Shown piece by piece: positions 34,390-47,140 of a stretch of DNA of 64,000 nucleotides (position 1 is the first letter of the stretch; each line of letters starts with the position of its first letter). The DNA is taken from assembly GCA_027382625.1 (NCBI GenBank), contig JAJKFJ010022319.1, positions 248,001-312,000 of the forward strand. The letters are read 5' to 3'. The stretch comes from Tetmemena sp. SeJ-2015. Its lineage: Eukaryota; Ciliophora; Spirotrichea; Sporadotrichida; Oxytrichidae. The position numbers and the translations under genes are program-made. The notes beneath the pieces were generated by a model that saw only the letters and a program-made list of their open reading frames with translations, was not told the DNA's origin and ran no database searches.

Positions 34390-34720
34390 TTCATTTATAG
34401 ACGTGAATTCATTTTAAATTAGATCCGTCTCAAAATCAGATTATTTAAAGAAAAAGAATTGTAGAAAATTATTTTTTTCTTCATTTAAGAATTACTCTGA
34501 ATTGAAGTTAAAAAACCAATTTGTTACTTATTTTTGTATCCAATTAAATTATATTTGGTAATTTATAGCTTGGTATATTTTTCTGCTTTAAATTGACTTT
34601 TTTCTTTTAACTTTTTCTGATTCTGATCCTTTGCTTTCAATTTATTACAATCAATATGATAATCAAGATTTCAAATAAACTTAGACATATTGCAAGATTC
34701 TATCCCTTTCTCCTTCAATC
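34390..34720. other. AT-rich spacer
   Basis: No protein-like frame or repeat recognised. Confidence 0.4.
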
Positions 34721-35703
34721 TCAGGTAATTGAGAGTTCCTTTGATCTTATAATCCACTCATTCCAATCTTTCTATCTTTGAGCGTCTGTAAACCTCATGC
34801 TGTTGTACTTTTCAGCATCAATCCTAAGGGCGCCAAGAGCTATTTCCTGCAATATCGCTTGCTTTCTCTCTTTTAGCTTTTCCCTAAATTCCTCAGTCTG
34901 CTCTTTAGTCCGAGAGACTGAAAATGCCTGGTACTCAACTTGCACTATCAAATACTTTGGATAGTCAATTTAAAAGCTCCCTACTCTGATTAGCACATCA
35001 CCTTGCCTGTAACAGAGACCCTAAATTAAGTCAATCAATAAATTGTAAGGGAAGAGCTGCTTACTTGAATAGAGACGTTCTTCCTGTGCTTATAGATGTC
35101 TGTGCAAATCAAGAATTGCGAGAGTTCCTTCTTTGAAGTTAAAACATTATAGCGACTCTAAGAACTCGAAACCAAGTAAGAAGTATCGCTGTGAGAATCG
35201 TCTTCCACTAAGAACACTTACTTTATCAAGTTATCTCTACAGATTTTTAAATATCAACTCTTGTAGTTACCTCATATTTTAAGCCTTCTCAAAATCTTCC
35301 TTGCATCTTTACTCTAAATTCTCCTTCTGGATCTTCAACTCAATATGCCTAAATGAGATTGAGTTATAATTAAATATAAGCGATTAAATTTGACAATATC
35401 TTGAATCTGATTGTCATAATTTCCATTGATGTAGATTTGAATTTAGACAGACCACTCCTTCTCAACTACGTACCCACTTTTTAAGAGACTCTCACATAAC
35501 CCTTCTATCTCTTGTTCCATGTTATTCATATCTGTGGGCTGGTATTTCAACCAAAGAAGAGTTCTATTATCAGCATCATCATCATAAATTTGGTTGCACT
35601 TACTGACTAATTCCCATTTTGATTTTACTTAATTTTTGATTGAACAATGTTTATACCTTCCTTTGAGGATTATATAGCGAGAAGAATTATTTTATTAGAA
35701 CAT
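34721..35703 (-). CDS. unrecognised protein
   Basis: The leftward gene starts at ATG 35703 (MFQQNNSSRYIILKGRYKH) and ends in TGA at 34721. The N-terminal part is compact (SKWELVSKCNQIYDDDADN, LLWLKYQPTDMNNMEQEIEG). After two or more short introns comes a conserved-looking core (FNFKEGTLAILDLHRH, YRQGDVLIRVGSFQIDYPKY, IVQVEYQAFSVS). A helical end follows (EFREKLKERKQAILQEIAL). It reads like a small folded nuclear or cytosolic protein, but I cannot place it. Its start codon is only seven bases from that of the rightward neighbour. Confidence 0.5.
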
Positions 35704-35710
35704 TTTAGAA
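35704..35710. promoter_or_regulatory. seven-base gap between divergent start codons
   Basis: The leftward ATG (35703-35701) and the rightward ATG (35711-35713) face away from each other with seven bases between. Promoter and leader of each gene must therefore lie inside the other gene, or one start is further downstream. Confidence 0.4.
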
Positions 35711-36250
35711 ATGACATCTTTACTGCAAAGTTTGGGGGCGAATTCTACTCTGACTTCGAAAAAGAAACTGATAACCAGATCCTAGATTCAAACCTAATTG
35801 TAGAATCAGGAACAGTAGAACTTTGAGTTCATAATCGAAAATGCGGGACTTTCCAAGTTCAGGACACTCAAGCTGTACTTTATCCTCAATTCAAACTTCA
35901 AGCAACTTCTCATCTTCGACATCATAAACTAATAACTAGTGAGAAGATAAATTATAATATTTGCGAATCTTGGTTTAATACCCAAGGCGAATAAAGCAGA
36001 GGAGTTCGCACCATTAATTGAGATTGCGGAGAGAGAATTGCAAAACTTTGAGGATGATGAAAATAATGGAGGCGTTTCAGAAGAAGAGTTCAAGTAGTTT
36101 GTGTAAGACGTTTACTAGCAAACTCTGATCGACATCGTGAATGAGGGTGACTCAGAGGAGGAGGCGGAGAGTAATCCTGACTTGTACGCTTCCACTTCTG
36201 CCTACTAAGCTTCATTAGCAGACGCCACTAGCACTAACTTGCTAATATGA
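35711..36250 (+). CDS. small acidic protein, unrecognised
   Basis: The gene runs from ATG 35711 (MTSLLQSLGANSTLTSKKK) to TGA 36248, with one GT-AG intron near 35940-35985. The N-terminal half is Gln-rich followed by a hydrophobic-basic helix (SKFRTLKLYFILNSNFKQLL). The C-terminal half is very acidic (ELQNFEDDENNGGVSEEEF, NEGDSEEEAESNPDLY). About 160 residues, no family recognised. Confidence 0.55.
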
Positions 36251-36288
36251 TTTATAAGCAATTATAAAACTTTGGAGGAAGTGATATT

Positions 36289-38407
36289 ATGAATCAAAAT
36301 CTTTCCATGAGCAATAGGAAAATAAGAATAGTTGACAATCTAGGTCCCTTTAACAAAGTAAGCTCAGAGACTAAAGACAAGCTCATGAAGGGTCAGAAGA
36401 GATCCAGATTGCGTATTTTCCAAAACCCTTACTGCTACTTATCTATTGTCTAACTCTAGAGAGACCTCATGTTTAAGTCTTTTAGTGGACTGGAACTTAT
36501 AATTTTTCTTCATTATTTTTTGAAGCTTACTAGATGCAGAGTTCCTCTGGCAGATAATTGACTAGTTCCACGAAATTCCAAACTCTTCGAAGTATGCATT
36601 CTTCGTTGACTACGAAACGCAAATAAAAGAGCCGGAGAAATTGCACAAATTTATCACCACTTTCAACCCAGCCAATATTGATATTCAGATTAGACTGTTG
36701 CCACTATTGAAAACTTCCCCACCACCAAAACTAAGCAGATAAAGCTCAGTAATTTCAGAATAAGAGAGTCTTTCTTCGACGATGATGAAGATGTCAAGGC
36801 TGGAAGGAAGAGGAGATTCAAGGAGCTGCAAATATGAATTAAGAAAAGGATTCAGGAGCTATTCAAAGGGAATCCGCATGCCAAGATAGATCTTAATTAT
36901 TATTTTAGAGTCTCTATTCCAGTTCTTCCATAGATGCCTCGCGTTATTTCCTCAGCAGTGGGTAAAAATAGAAGTCTGTTCAAAGATGTCAACAAGTAGA
37001 AGGCAAAGAATTTCAATAAGGAAAGGAAGGATGAGCAGTTGAAATTTAATGATGTGAGACTCACTCCCCCAGACTCAGAGAGAAATCATTCTCCTTCTTT
37101 CGACCAATCGAAAGCTCTAATTAAGACGAGCAGTCTTCCAAAAATAAATATGTCTAAGTTGCAGATATCCAACAACCAGAGTTTGAATAACATCACTACT
37201 CTCAATTCTTCCAACAGCCTAGTTAATCTTCTAAACGGCCCTAAGAAATTCAAACCTGGCCAGATCAGTAACTATCAAGTGTTCAATTAATTTAACTATG
37301 ACTTTGATGAGATGAAATCGTTCTTTATGAAGCACTATAATGACACGAATGAGTACTCTGATAAGTTGGCAGTCTTCAACATGAAGCAGAGAGAAAAATT
37401 CCAAATCAAAGCTTTCCTCGCTGGCAAGCAATCAGCATCGCCCTTGGTAAACCCTCAGGGCTCTATCACTACTAGCAATCAAGAAATGTCAAAACATCAT
37501 TCATTCTATTTTCTATATGTTTTAGCGATTAGTAAGAAACAAATCTGGAGAGCTTGGTCTCTCATCAAAGCAAGGGCAGACTTTAAATCTAGAGGACATC
37601 ATCTCTCCAACTAAGGGAGCATCAACTTTTAATAAGATGGATCAAGCCTTCAATAAAAATTCCTTGAATAGTGGCAGCAATACAGTAAGCAATGCTTCAA
37701 ATTCCACCAAGCCTTCTTTGTTGCATTTGTAAAAAAGGAAGCCAATAGAGTTGATGAGTTTGAGTTCGCAGACTATAGTGAGGAACAAAAGAATCATCAG
37801 CAACTTCCTCTATAACAAGAGCAAGTTTAGTAGGAACTTGATAATCTCAAACAAGCACTTGAATGAGTATGAATGATTTATATTTTTGTTGTACATATCC
37901 TAGTTCAACATGAGCTTCGACGACTATGAGCAAATACTTAGGAATTTTTACATCCAGTTCTAGTGCTAGACTTAGTAGAAAGACTTTGGAAAGGCTCTGC
38001 TTGGGGCAGTTCAGATAGATGGAGTTACTGAAAATGATTTCTCCAGTTTTATTAACGGCTTTATAGAGGGCAACTATATGATTGACTACAAGTAGATACT
38101 TATTTACTTCAAGCAACTGAGGAAGATCAACAGGCATATCATAGAGATTGTTCTCAGAATACTTGGAATTCAATTGGTTCAAGCAGAGAGAACTATCAAC
38201 GACCCTGCCTCTCTAAACTCTACAAAAACTATTCAGTTCAAGGCTATGGACTTCAAAAGCTATCTTAAACTTAGATACTTCTTCATTAAATATATTCATA
38301 GTATCAACTAAAAAATTACTTAATTCAATCTAGAAGACTTAATTCTCTCTAGTATTCACTAGTTAATTTAATTAATTTTAAATAACATTTACCTCATTAT
38401 TATTTGA
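36289..38407 (+). CDS. unrecognised basic protein with EF-hand-like segment
   Basis: The gene runs from ATG 36289 (MNQNLSMSNRKIRIVDNLG) to TGA 38405. After an intron at about 36490, the frame is broken by two tiny insertions, at 36680-36690 and 36831-36839, each repaired by removal. The middle is basic and Ser/Asn-rich (RESFFDDDEDVKAGRKRRF, SLNNITTLNSSNSLVNLL). After another break the C-terminal 150 residues look folded and all-helical (FDDYEQILRNFYIQFQ, VQIDGVTENDFSSFINGFIE, YKQILIYFKQLRKINRHI), weakly like a degenerate EF-hand pair. Function unknown. Confidence 0.5.
36680..36690. other. candidate micro-IES, 8 bp, pointer GAT
   Basis: GAT at 36680-36682 and 36688-36690. Removing 8 bp turns NIDIQIRLLPL (wrong frame afterwards) into NID-QTVATIENFPTTK, which stays open. 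There is no GT donor nearby, so a normal intron is unlikely. Confidence 0.5.
36831..36839. other. candidate micro-IES, 6 bp, pointer AAT
   Basis: AAT at 36831-36833 and 36837-36839. The six bases include an in-frame TGA. Removing them gives FKELQ-IKKRIQELFKGN in the same frame. A 51-nt GT-AG intron covering the stop is the alternative. Confidence 0.4.
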
Positions 38408-38425
38408 TTTGAAAAATAAACTGCA

Positions 38426-39074
38426 ATGAGCTATGTATGTATGTTTGCATGATTTTATTTTATTTTCATTGATAAGAAAGCGAGCGAGCAAGAATTCATT
38501 TAACTAATAGCAAATGTAAGAAAGATAAATTAAATAAAATTTGTTGTAGATATTTTGCTACCCTGATGAGCAAGAACAGTTGGAAAGTCAAAAGGTAGCA
38601 ATAGCCTCTGAGAACTCAAATATTTGCAATTAAATTAAAATTATCTTTTAAGATATTCTTTGTTGAATATATTACTTTAGTTTTATAGAATTATATTGAA
38701 CTAAGTAAAGAAGATACTGAATTTGGCATTGAGTAACATGAACATTGAGGATAGCTAGAAGAGTGAGTTGTTCACAGCCATTTGGGAAAACTTCGAGACT
38801 TTCAATATCCTCACATACCCTACCCATGACTCCACTTTAATTGATGTCCCTGCTCTCGATTCAAATGCAAGATTTAAATTTCACATTTAGAAAATTTACT
38901 ATAATTAATTAAACATTATTCACTTATAGGTTTTTATTATTTTTAAGATAAGGAGAGCCTGCTTTCATCACAGAGAGTAGCCACAAAATAAGGAGATTTA
39001 ATCTCAATAATTTCATAGCAGCCTACAAGGATAAGCTTATGGACATTGAAGATCTCATCTACGTTTTATTCTGA
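38426..39074 (+). CDS. unrecognised small protein
   Basis: ATG 38426 begins MSY and is followed at once by an intron (GTATGTATG). The second exon reads FCYPDEQEQLESQK. Further on, past one unresolved frame change, come KILNLALSNMNIEDSQKSEL and FTAIWENFETFNILTYP. After a last intron, NLNNFIAAYKDKLMDIEDL is followed by TGA at 39072. It looks like a compact helical protein of about 150 residues. No family assigned. Confidence 0.45.
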
Positions 39075-39387
39075 TTTTAAATTTCTTTCTCTCGAATTTA
39101 AAGTTAAATTTATAATCAAAACTCCGCAAATTTGCTCTAAAATCACTTCAAACTCTTTCATTCAATTATTGAATATAGATATTCATAGATTAAAATTTTA
39201 AATTTATTATTAATGAATTAGAGTCTTTGAAAAAGTGGGAGTAAGTCAACTATAATTGCAAATGGTTAAATTATTCGATAAAAGAATTTATTCTTATTAT
39301 GAATTTATAGTTAAAACAAGCAACTTGCGATTGCATTGCTTGCTTATTAATCTCTCCATATCTGATTCTCTGTCTACAACACCCTCC
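39075..39387. other. AT-rich spacer between convergent genes
   Basis: No protein-like frame recognised. Confidence 0.4.
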
Positions 39388-39968
39388 TCATTAGTTTGCC
39401 CTCTGTGCACCCAGTTAGACTATCCTGTCCACTATCCACTCAAACCCGTCCTGCAACCCCCTATCTTAGACTGCCGAGGACTCCTGCACTCTTACTAGAG
39501 GAGTTGGCCTGCGGTTAACACTTTCTCTCAGTCCCAGCATGTCAATCATCTCGTCTGCCTTTATTGCACCAGCCAAGTCCTGTTTATTTGCGAAGATAAG
39601 GATGGGAACCTGCTTTGCCTCGTCATTTTGCAGCAAGTTCTATATCTCATCCTTTGCCTCTAGTATCCTATCGCGGTTGCTGGCATCGAGCACAAATATT
39701 ATCCCTTCGATGGAGGAGTAGTAGTACTTCCAGACTCCCCTCATTTTTTCCTAGCCAGCCAGGTCAAACACTTTTATGTTGATGTTCTTAATTTGGATGT
39801 CCTCTGTTTCGATACCAATGGTGGGCGCAGTGTCAACTATCTCATCAAACCTCATCTTCTTAAGGATGGTGGTCTTTCCCCGGCTGCGTCCAGTCCGATT
39901 ATTACGAGCTTGAATTCGCGCTTCTCGTTAAAGAGCCTGTCCCACACGTTGCTGATCCAGTTTCCCAT
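39388..39968 (-). CDS. ARF-like small GTPase
   Basis: A membrane-recruited GTP switch of the ARF/ARL family. The leftward gene starts at ATG 39968 as MGNWISNVWDRLF (Gly2 myristoylation site). It continues through VIIGLDAAG-KTTILKKM (P-loop), APTIGIETEDI (switch I), FDLAGQEKMRGVW (switch II, DxxGQ), FVLDASNRDRILEA, FANKQDLAGAIKADE (NKxD) and QDGFEWIVDRI, to TGA 39388. All GTPase motifs are present. Odd: at the P-loop the DNA reads gccggggaaagacc, two bases more than the frame allows (39870-39885), so the gene as written is frameshifted there. The subfamily is not clear. Confidence 0.88.
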
Positions 39969-40199
39969 TTCGCAATAATTAATTTTTAATAATCGAGTCA
40001 ACATTTAATCTATACCGGTATCACCATTCAGTTCAAATTCTCCACATAACTATTAAATAAGATAAGTTAAGCAAATAATATAGATATATAGCAATAGATT
40101 TAATTGAAACTGACTTGCAAAAATATGCTTTTGCAATATTTTAAGTGAGAAATAGAGCATAGAATCTTTAAAATTCAAATTTGAATTGTATGAAATATA

Positions 40200-40852
40200 A
40201 TGTATTATAGAGTTGATGACCAGGAGTATCCTGAGTCAGTTTTGGAGTCTTTGAATTTGCACTCTCTTATTGTGTTCTTAATTTTATAATTTGCACAAGC
40301 AAGATCTAAAGGCAGATAACTAGGCTAGCACTACAAGTCTACTAGCAAACTAAACTCCCACAATTGCTGTGGGCTACGACCCCAATCTGAAGGAGTTTTC
40401 AGGAACTAAAATAGGTCTGCCTGTTAACTGTGGACTCCTGGGGAAATATCTCAGCGTAAAGAACTTATGGAGCAGATAGGTCTCATCTCACCTGAAGATG
40501 AAATAGTCCCAGACTTCTCAGACAACATCCATTTAGTAATTGGATATTTAATATTTCGTGGTGTGGTCCTGCCTTGAGCTAAAGTCCAAGAGCGCTCAGA
40601 GATAAATTACAGAGAGAGTTGTGGACTTATAGTCAAATGATCTTGAACAGGAGGTCAGTGCAAAGATCATCAAAGATAACTACTATTCAAAATTAAATAT
40701 ACTCTTAATCATATCAAAGTGCATTTCTCTAGTAATAACTTGATGAAAGCACTCTCAACGATAGCGAAATAATCGAGAAGATAGAAAAGAGATTTGGGAA
40801 AGCTCTGCCACTCGACTGCATCAACATCATTCTCCTCACAGAGTTTCAGTGA
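40200..40852 (+). CDS. unrecognised protein
   Basis: The gene runs from ATG 40200 (MYYRVDDQEYPESVLESLN) to TGA 40850. A 44-nt GT-AG intron joins FSDNIHL to KSKSAQRQITERVVD. A second, AT-rich one precedes LDESTLNDSEIIEKIEKRFG. The last residues are LPLDCINIILLTEFQ. It seems helical, about 170 residues. No family assigned. Confidence 0.45.
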
Positions 40853-41061
40853 TACATTTTAACTTTAAATTCCTATAAAATTGCATATGTAGTGACTGAT
40901 TTACAACAAAATAATTAAAGGATATTAAAATACAGATAATTTATATTTGCTTATAAACGAAGTCTCTGTCTTAATGGAATCTGATTATAGCTAATAATTA
41001 AAATAAAATCAGTGATTGATTAAAATATCAAATGGGAGTTGCAAATTCGTGGCTGTTGAAA

Positions 41062-41377
41062 TCAAAGATTCACCCCTGATCTGCAGCTTGTTCTAAAGTT
41101 TGCCAAAAATTAAAATAAGTCTCTTCTTTAATCATCGCCTTAGGTCCTCTTATTGCGAGATACGATGCGCGCACTCTCATCAATTTCATAATCGTAGTCC
41201 TCAGGAAGTTGTGTGCTTATAATCTTGACTGAGCACTCCACACAAAATTTGAAAGGATGAAAAGTTCTTGGAACTTCATGCTGATATAGAATGGTATATA
41301 AATTATTAAATTTTAGCGCTCACTTTATCAGTCGCGAATTTATTCCATTTTAATTTAATATCTAATTTAATTCTCAT
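41062..41377 (-). CDS. small unrecognised protein
   Basis: The leftward gene starts at ATG 41377 (MRIKLDIKLKWNKFATDK). A 43-nt GT-AG intron follows. The second exon is HEVPRTFHPFKFCVECSVKI through PEDYDYEIDESARIVSRN to TGA 41062. About 90 residues with a CxxC that could bind zinc if other ligands exist. No family recognised. Divergent from the large gene at 41390. Confidence 0.5.
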
Positions 41378-41389
41378 TTTTATTAAATT

Positions 41390-44300
41390 CTCATCTATAG
41401 CATAACCCAAATAAGAGCCCTATATTGGCTTCACCTCTGCTTGGAGTGAGACAGGCCTACAAGAGTGTGGAGTCTAAGTCTAGCAAGGTCTCAACTAGGA
41501 AATAGACTTATAATTTTCTTGTTTAAATTAGCGATGATAGCTGCTCCTGCGACAAGCATCAGCAGACATCTTCCTCTCTGTTAAAGAACAACGCCTTTGC
41601 AAATACAACTTCCTCCAACTTACAAAGCCTTATATTAATATACTTAAATTATTACTTATATCGATGATACGAAGGAAGCAGGCCCAGAGAGACAAAGGCA
41701 AAAGGAAAAGGAATAGTAGGCTATGCTAGGAGATGAAAAGAGTCATACTCCTTCAAAGTTTTAAAACCCTTTCAAATCAAAAGAAGATTACCCCTCGCCA
41801 TCCCTCGGCATCTCATAAATTTATCCTCAAAGTGTTAATTACACAAGTATCTATAACAATCATTACAATTTATAAATCTAAGATTAGTTCCTTAATAAAA
41901 TTATATCTATTACTTAATAATCCTTATTAGAATATTTTTAATGAATATAGTGCATTAAATAGTTGTTTTGAATTTACTTCCCCGAGTGTGCAATAAATTT
42001 AGTTACCGATAATGGGAAGACTCCAAACAGCCATGTGGCAGATTAAGCTGCTCTGTCTAAAACTGCAAGAGTAAATGACATCAAAGCTTATTCAAACACT
42101 TACTTCGAAAACTTCACATTCAACAATGGGGGTAAGAAGCAAACACAGCCTATAGAAGATAAAGCAACTACAGCTTTTCAAGCAAAGTAATTCACTTGCA
42201 GCCAACTACTACACGCACTCTAAAAACTCAAGCATCAACAAAAAGATCATGTTATGCTATAATTAGGTATCATTTAAATAAAGAGAATTCAATTTCAGGA
42301 TGATCTTCAGAGCTTTTCTAAGGTAAAATAATATTTTTCACAAAACCGTTATGGAGATGAATCAAGTGTGCATACTAATCCCTTCATGCTTACATTTTTA
42401 TTTCAGGAAGTAAAGTCATAACAGGAAGGACTCAAACTACTCACTCTCATTCCACCCTCAGTAGAATGCTGTGAGGAAGCAATCTCACCTCACTTCAAGC
42501 TAGAGACATCAGACAAACTAAAAGAGATAGTAATCTGAAACCTCGCCATCATTTTCTCAATCTGTGGGCCAAACTAATTTGCAGCAGCTGAGTTCTCAAG
42601 CAGCCAGTATCATGAACAGAATTGAGAAAAAGAGGAGCAGCATTAAGTCTTTATATAATTTCTTAACAAATTTTTAAGAGGAGACAGCGAGAGAGTAGAA
42701 ATAAGTTAGGGAAAACAATCAACGCAACTGTCATTGTGAAAGAAGCATCTCGCTACTTTGATAAGAACCCCTCCTACATCAATTAATTTATGTATTCAAA
42801 GAAACTGAGGTAGGAGAAGTCTAGAGAATCAATTTGAAGAGATGCCTAGAAACCACAGGCCCTGGTAGAATCCCCAGCTTTGGCTACCCACTGATGAATT
42901 TCGACGAGACTCAATCTTCAAACTATTTCCTAAGGTCAAGTTATCAAAACATCGCCACTATACTGCTTGGAAAGAAAAAAGAAGATCCAACCAAGCTAAG
43001 TTAAAAGTAGCAAGACAGTAGAGCTGACTTGAGTATAGTAATTTTGTTTAGAGTGTAACACCTACAAAGAAAGTAGAATTATGTTATATAAATAAGACTC
43101 ATGATTAAAATTTGAAGTGGGATTTGATGAATCAGCCGGAGCAGAAAAATCAGTAACTGCAGCAACAGCAGCTGTAGTAGAAGATTCTGATCTACCCTTC
43201 ACTAAGATGCTTAACTCGAAGAGGAAAGAAGACAGAATTATTGACCACGTTTTCAAGTGCTTTACTTTCGGAAAGCGAGTTCGAAGGCAGGTAGAGGAAG
43301 ATGAAACCCAATAGATTTCTAAGGTAGAAGTCATCAAGAATATTTTTTTTTAAAGAAGAGATTTTAGCGATTGCAACTTGTAAGAGAGTATTTCGCAATA
43401 GGAAAGAGAGGCTAGCCTAGAAAGTTTAAGAACCCTGTCACAGAAGACTCTAATTAAGTTACTGGCAAAGGTATTCAGATATATGACGAATTGCAATACT
43501 GCTAGGAGTCTGACGTGGAGGATCTGAGACCACAAACTAAAGTCAATGATGAAATATTCTAAGCCAAGAAAAGGGGTAAGGAGCTCAAGGTTTTTAAGTA
43601 GATTATGAAAGAGAGACATCATAGTTTAGATTTGGACAACGATAGAAAGAAAAATAGAAGGTAGTCTAAACTGGATATGCAGATTATCAAAAATTTAGAC
43701 CAAGATGAAGACGAGGATTCCCTATAATCATTAAGTTAGATAATAAATTATTGTATCTTCTGGAGATGATGACATTTAATTTTTGACACTTTCAGAGGAT
43801 TGAGTGACGAATCAAATTCTTCCATCTATTCCACTCCAAGATAAAGATAAGCCAAAGAGTTTCTCGCCTATGACCGACTGTTGCCTTTTGACTTTTAATC
43901 ATAACGAAAGGCCAAAGAGTTCTTCGGAGATACTCTCCTTAATTTAGATACGCTCCTTCATGATAAAGATCAAGCTTAATAGAATATGAAGGACAATTCT
44001 CAGCATGAGGATTATATTATTTGAAAGGACTTGGTAGAGTAGGTTAGGGAACTTCCAGAACTAATTTTAGTTAAGTAATTTAAGTACATTTTTTAACTAA
44101 ATGAAGCATTGAAAGCTATGCTAAAAGTAGTACCAAAGAAGAGCAAGCCCAAGAAAGAGCAAAAGAAGACTATCAAAGGAGAATTTTCTTCCTCAAGTGA
44201 AGGATGAAGAAAAATTTCACAAGTACAATTTCGCATCCAAAGTTTAAAATACTCAGGTAAGTTTAATGCATTATTCCTTATTCACCATATGTTTTAGATT

Positions 44301-46144
44301 AGAGACAATCATAACGAATTGATGGGCATGTATTTCTAGAGATCATAGGCAAAAAATTACAGGGAGAAAAGTAATCATTGATTTTCGTTAACGCTACTTT
44401 ATAGGGAACCTTTTGGAGAAGCTCATAAAGTTCAAGCATAGTCTCTCCCCAGAGAAGACAAGTCTCCTCTCGAATAGATAGTTTGTAGTCGTAGACATGA
44501 AATCTCTCTAGTCTCAAAAGTTGTAAAATCTCAAGAAGTAAAACCAAGAGAACAAAGAAGTCACAGCAAACTAAGGAGAAGCTGGCTAGCAGAAGTATTT
44601 TTAAAAGCAAATTACTTCTTTGCAGGCCACTGAAACACTTGAGAGTGATTATCAAGAGTATAAAGATGAGAATGAAAGACTTGCAGCCATGTCCGCTTCT
44701 GCTAAAGTTATGATTTTAAGAAATAAGAGGAACTTTATCTTGAGAAGTAAAAATGAAAGCGCGAATTTGGCAAAAGATTCTCTATTGTAGAATAATACTA
44801 CTTACCCAGGAGGACAATCTATCAGATAATAAGTCCGTTCATTCAGCCTTCAAAGATTCTAGAGTCAATTTGACTTAAGACAGATCTCAGTGTCGATGAA
44901 CTTCTTAAGGTATAATTTAATTTTCCGGCGGCTTCGCCTAGTGCAACTCCAAATATCAGTAGTAACAAGTAGGCGCCAAAACTAATGGGACTTAAATTTA
45001 AAGAAGACTAAAAGGCCCAATCTCCAGAGACAAGTAGGTTTGACCCTTCAGCAACTTAGAGAACAGACATGATTTCTAATGTAAGCACTCAACACAAAGG
45101 TGCGCATTTTTTGGGAATGAATAGTACTTCTTTAGGCCATTCATTAACTCATAGTATAATTATTCTACTATGTCTTCATACACGAATTTCGCTTTTAATC
45201 AAAAGCATATCACTCAATTTGGAATGACATAGCCCTTTGCCATCAATATTTAGTAAAACCCCAGTGTAAACACTTTTCAAAACAGAGACTAGAATTATCT
45301 GCATACAACACCTAATAAAACTCTTCCCATCAACTATCATAGGCTAGGAGCTTCATCTTACTATAATTAAAATTAACTTTTTTTCATTTAAGTTATTGAA
45401 TTCTGCGATTGAGGTTTAAGATCAAAGTAATTTGAAGTCCAGTTAGAGGATTAATCTTATGATAAGCGAGCAAAAATCAGGCCAAAATGCTTCAGGCTAG
45501 AAAACTTTGTCTCAGGGTTTCAACCTGAGTTCAGTGAAACTTGCTTTAAGAGATTCTCCATACTACTAGATATAGAATGATGTGAGTGATATTTTGCCAA
45601 AGCCAAGTAAGATCTAAAAGCAGATTGAGGAAGCTAGGATTTAATAGAACTCTAGAGGGCAGACGAGAAGTGGCTAGGCTATTGGAGCTGATACCATTTA
45701 ATTAAAACATGTGATATAATTATTTGACACCTCTAAGTTCAGAGGATATCTGGCTGAGAAGCTGAAAAGGAAATCCGTGCTTAACTGCGACTTATTTAAG
45801 ATGGAAGAAGTGGACTACAAGAAAAAAGTATAGCAGATGCTTGAGAAGTTTGATTCTGTAGCAGGAACAAATTTAACAACGATCATAATAAATTATTCTT
45901 TTATTGAATTTAATTTCAGACCTTAGAATAACAATTCAAGGGCTTAAAACAGAAGTTATTTCGATTGATCTCAAAGTATTTTACTTAATAAGATTTCTTA
46001 ATCCTGTAAATTTTTGTCGGGCTAAGGACTAAATGTAATTATGAGGTATTCATTTTACATATAAATATAAGGTTAGATATCATAATAAAATTGTGGATAC
46101 AATCTGAAAAATCTATATTATTGATGAACATAAATTATAAATGA
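41390..46144 (+). CDS. large low-complexity protein, unrecognised
   Basis: Rightward protein-like frames, linked by many short introns I did not all resolve, continue for about 4.7 kb. The composition is Ser, Asn, Lys and Gln rich with abundant TAA/TAG Gln. Sample stretches are SPILASPLLGVRQAYKSV, FDESAGAEKSVTAATAAVV, NSKRKEDRIIDHVFKCF, ELKVFKQIMKERHHSLDLDN and RDSPYYQIQNDVSDILPKP. The near-terminal segment is FDTSKFRGYLAEKLKRKS, and the last frame stops at TGA 46142. I see no catalytic motif. It may be one gene or two. No ATG could be fixed at the 5' end. Confidence 0.4.
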
Positions 46145-47140
46145 TGAATTCAAAGAATTTTAAATAAGATTTTGTAACATTGAAGGTGCCAAAATATAAG
46201 GCGAGTTTATCGGTCTAAAATTTGTTCAGAATAAATTAAAATTAAGTTGAGGGATTTTGAAGTTATTTTTAAAATCTTCTCGATTGAGATTATCTTTTTA
46301 TTAATCTAAATGATATATGATCATCTTGTAAAAATGATGCTCAGAATATGACTTTAAGCACTTCTTAATTAATTTTGCTTTTAGAAATTAAATGATTTCT
46401 ATTTAAATTCAGGGGATATTACATGCTTTGAAATTACAATAAAAGTTCAAAATTGTATTTATAGAAACATAAATAACCTCTTTAAATAAAGGACAAATTT
46501 GCTTACTTTTATCAATCGCTTGTCTGAATTTAAGATTTTATAAAAATAATCTCCTTAAAAATAAAAGAAGTCAAAATAGAACTTCTTTATTGATTTTCAA
46601 ATGCTTTTAAAACATAATTTTAATTTAAAATTATAAGTTATCAGCTTTTGACATTTATTAAAAATATTTCAAGATCTTAATGAAATTAAATTGACAGTAG
46701 GGTTCTAAATATTTTATAATAAGTTGTTTATACCTTTTGATTGAATTTAAATTCAAAAGAAAAAAGCTTCGCAGCAAAGAAATTTTGAATTCTATGCTAA
46801 TTTTTTATTAAAAGGCCTATTTATATAATTTATTATGATTTTATAAAGTTTATAAATGATTTATTTTTTTAATTTAAATTATTTGTGAGCAATTATAAAT
46901 CAATTTGATGGAGCTTCTTCCTAAAAATTCAAGGATTTTGATCCTGGAGTCACCTGAAAATTTAAATAACTGTACAAAACTAAGAGCTAGTCTGTTCTTT
47001 TGCCCTCAGATGACTATAACTGCAAATTAAACCCTCACTCCAGAAATTTACATGATGGATTTAATATTTTAGATTGTTCAACACTCGGAGCACTGGTTTT
47101 AAAACACATGCCTTAAATATTTTATTTATTATAAACAGTG
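46145..47140. other. gene-free, very AT-rich kilobase
   Basis: About 1 kb of very AT-rich sequence with scattered stops on both strands and no protein-like frame, RNA gene or obvious repeat. It could be plain intergenic DNA or germline-limited DNA. Confidence 0.45.

Noticed and set aside
36836..36838. In-frame TGA as a selenocysteine or readthrough site.
   Set aside because: No conserved context; a 6-bp repeat-bounded deletion or an intron removes it.
41733..41930. Basic plus-strand frame of 65 codons.
   Set aside because: Alternative frame of the large low-complexity gene, which has the better composition.
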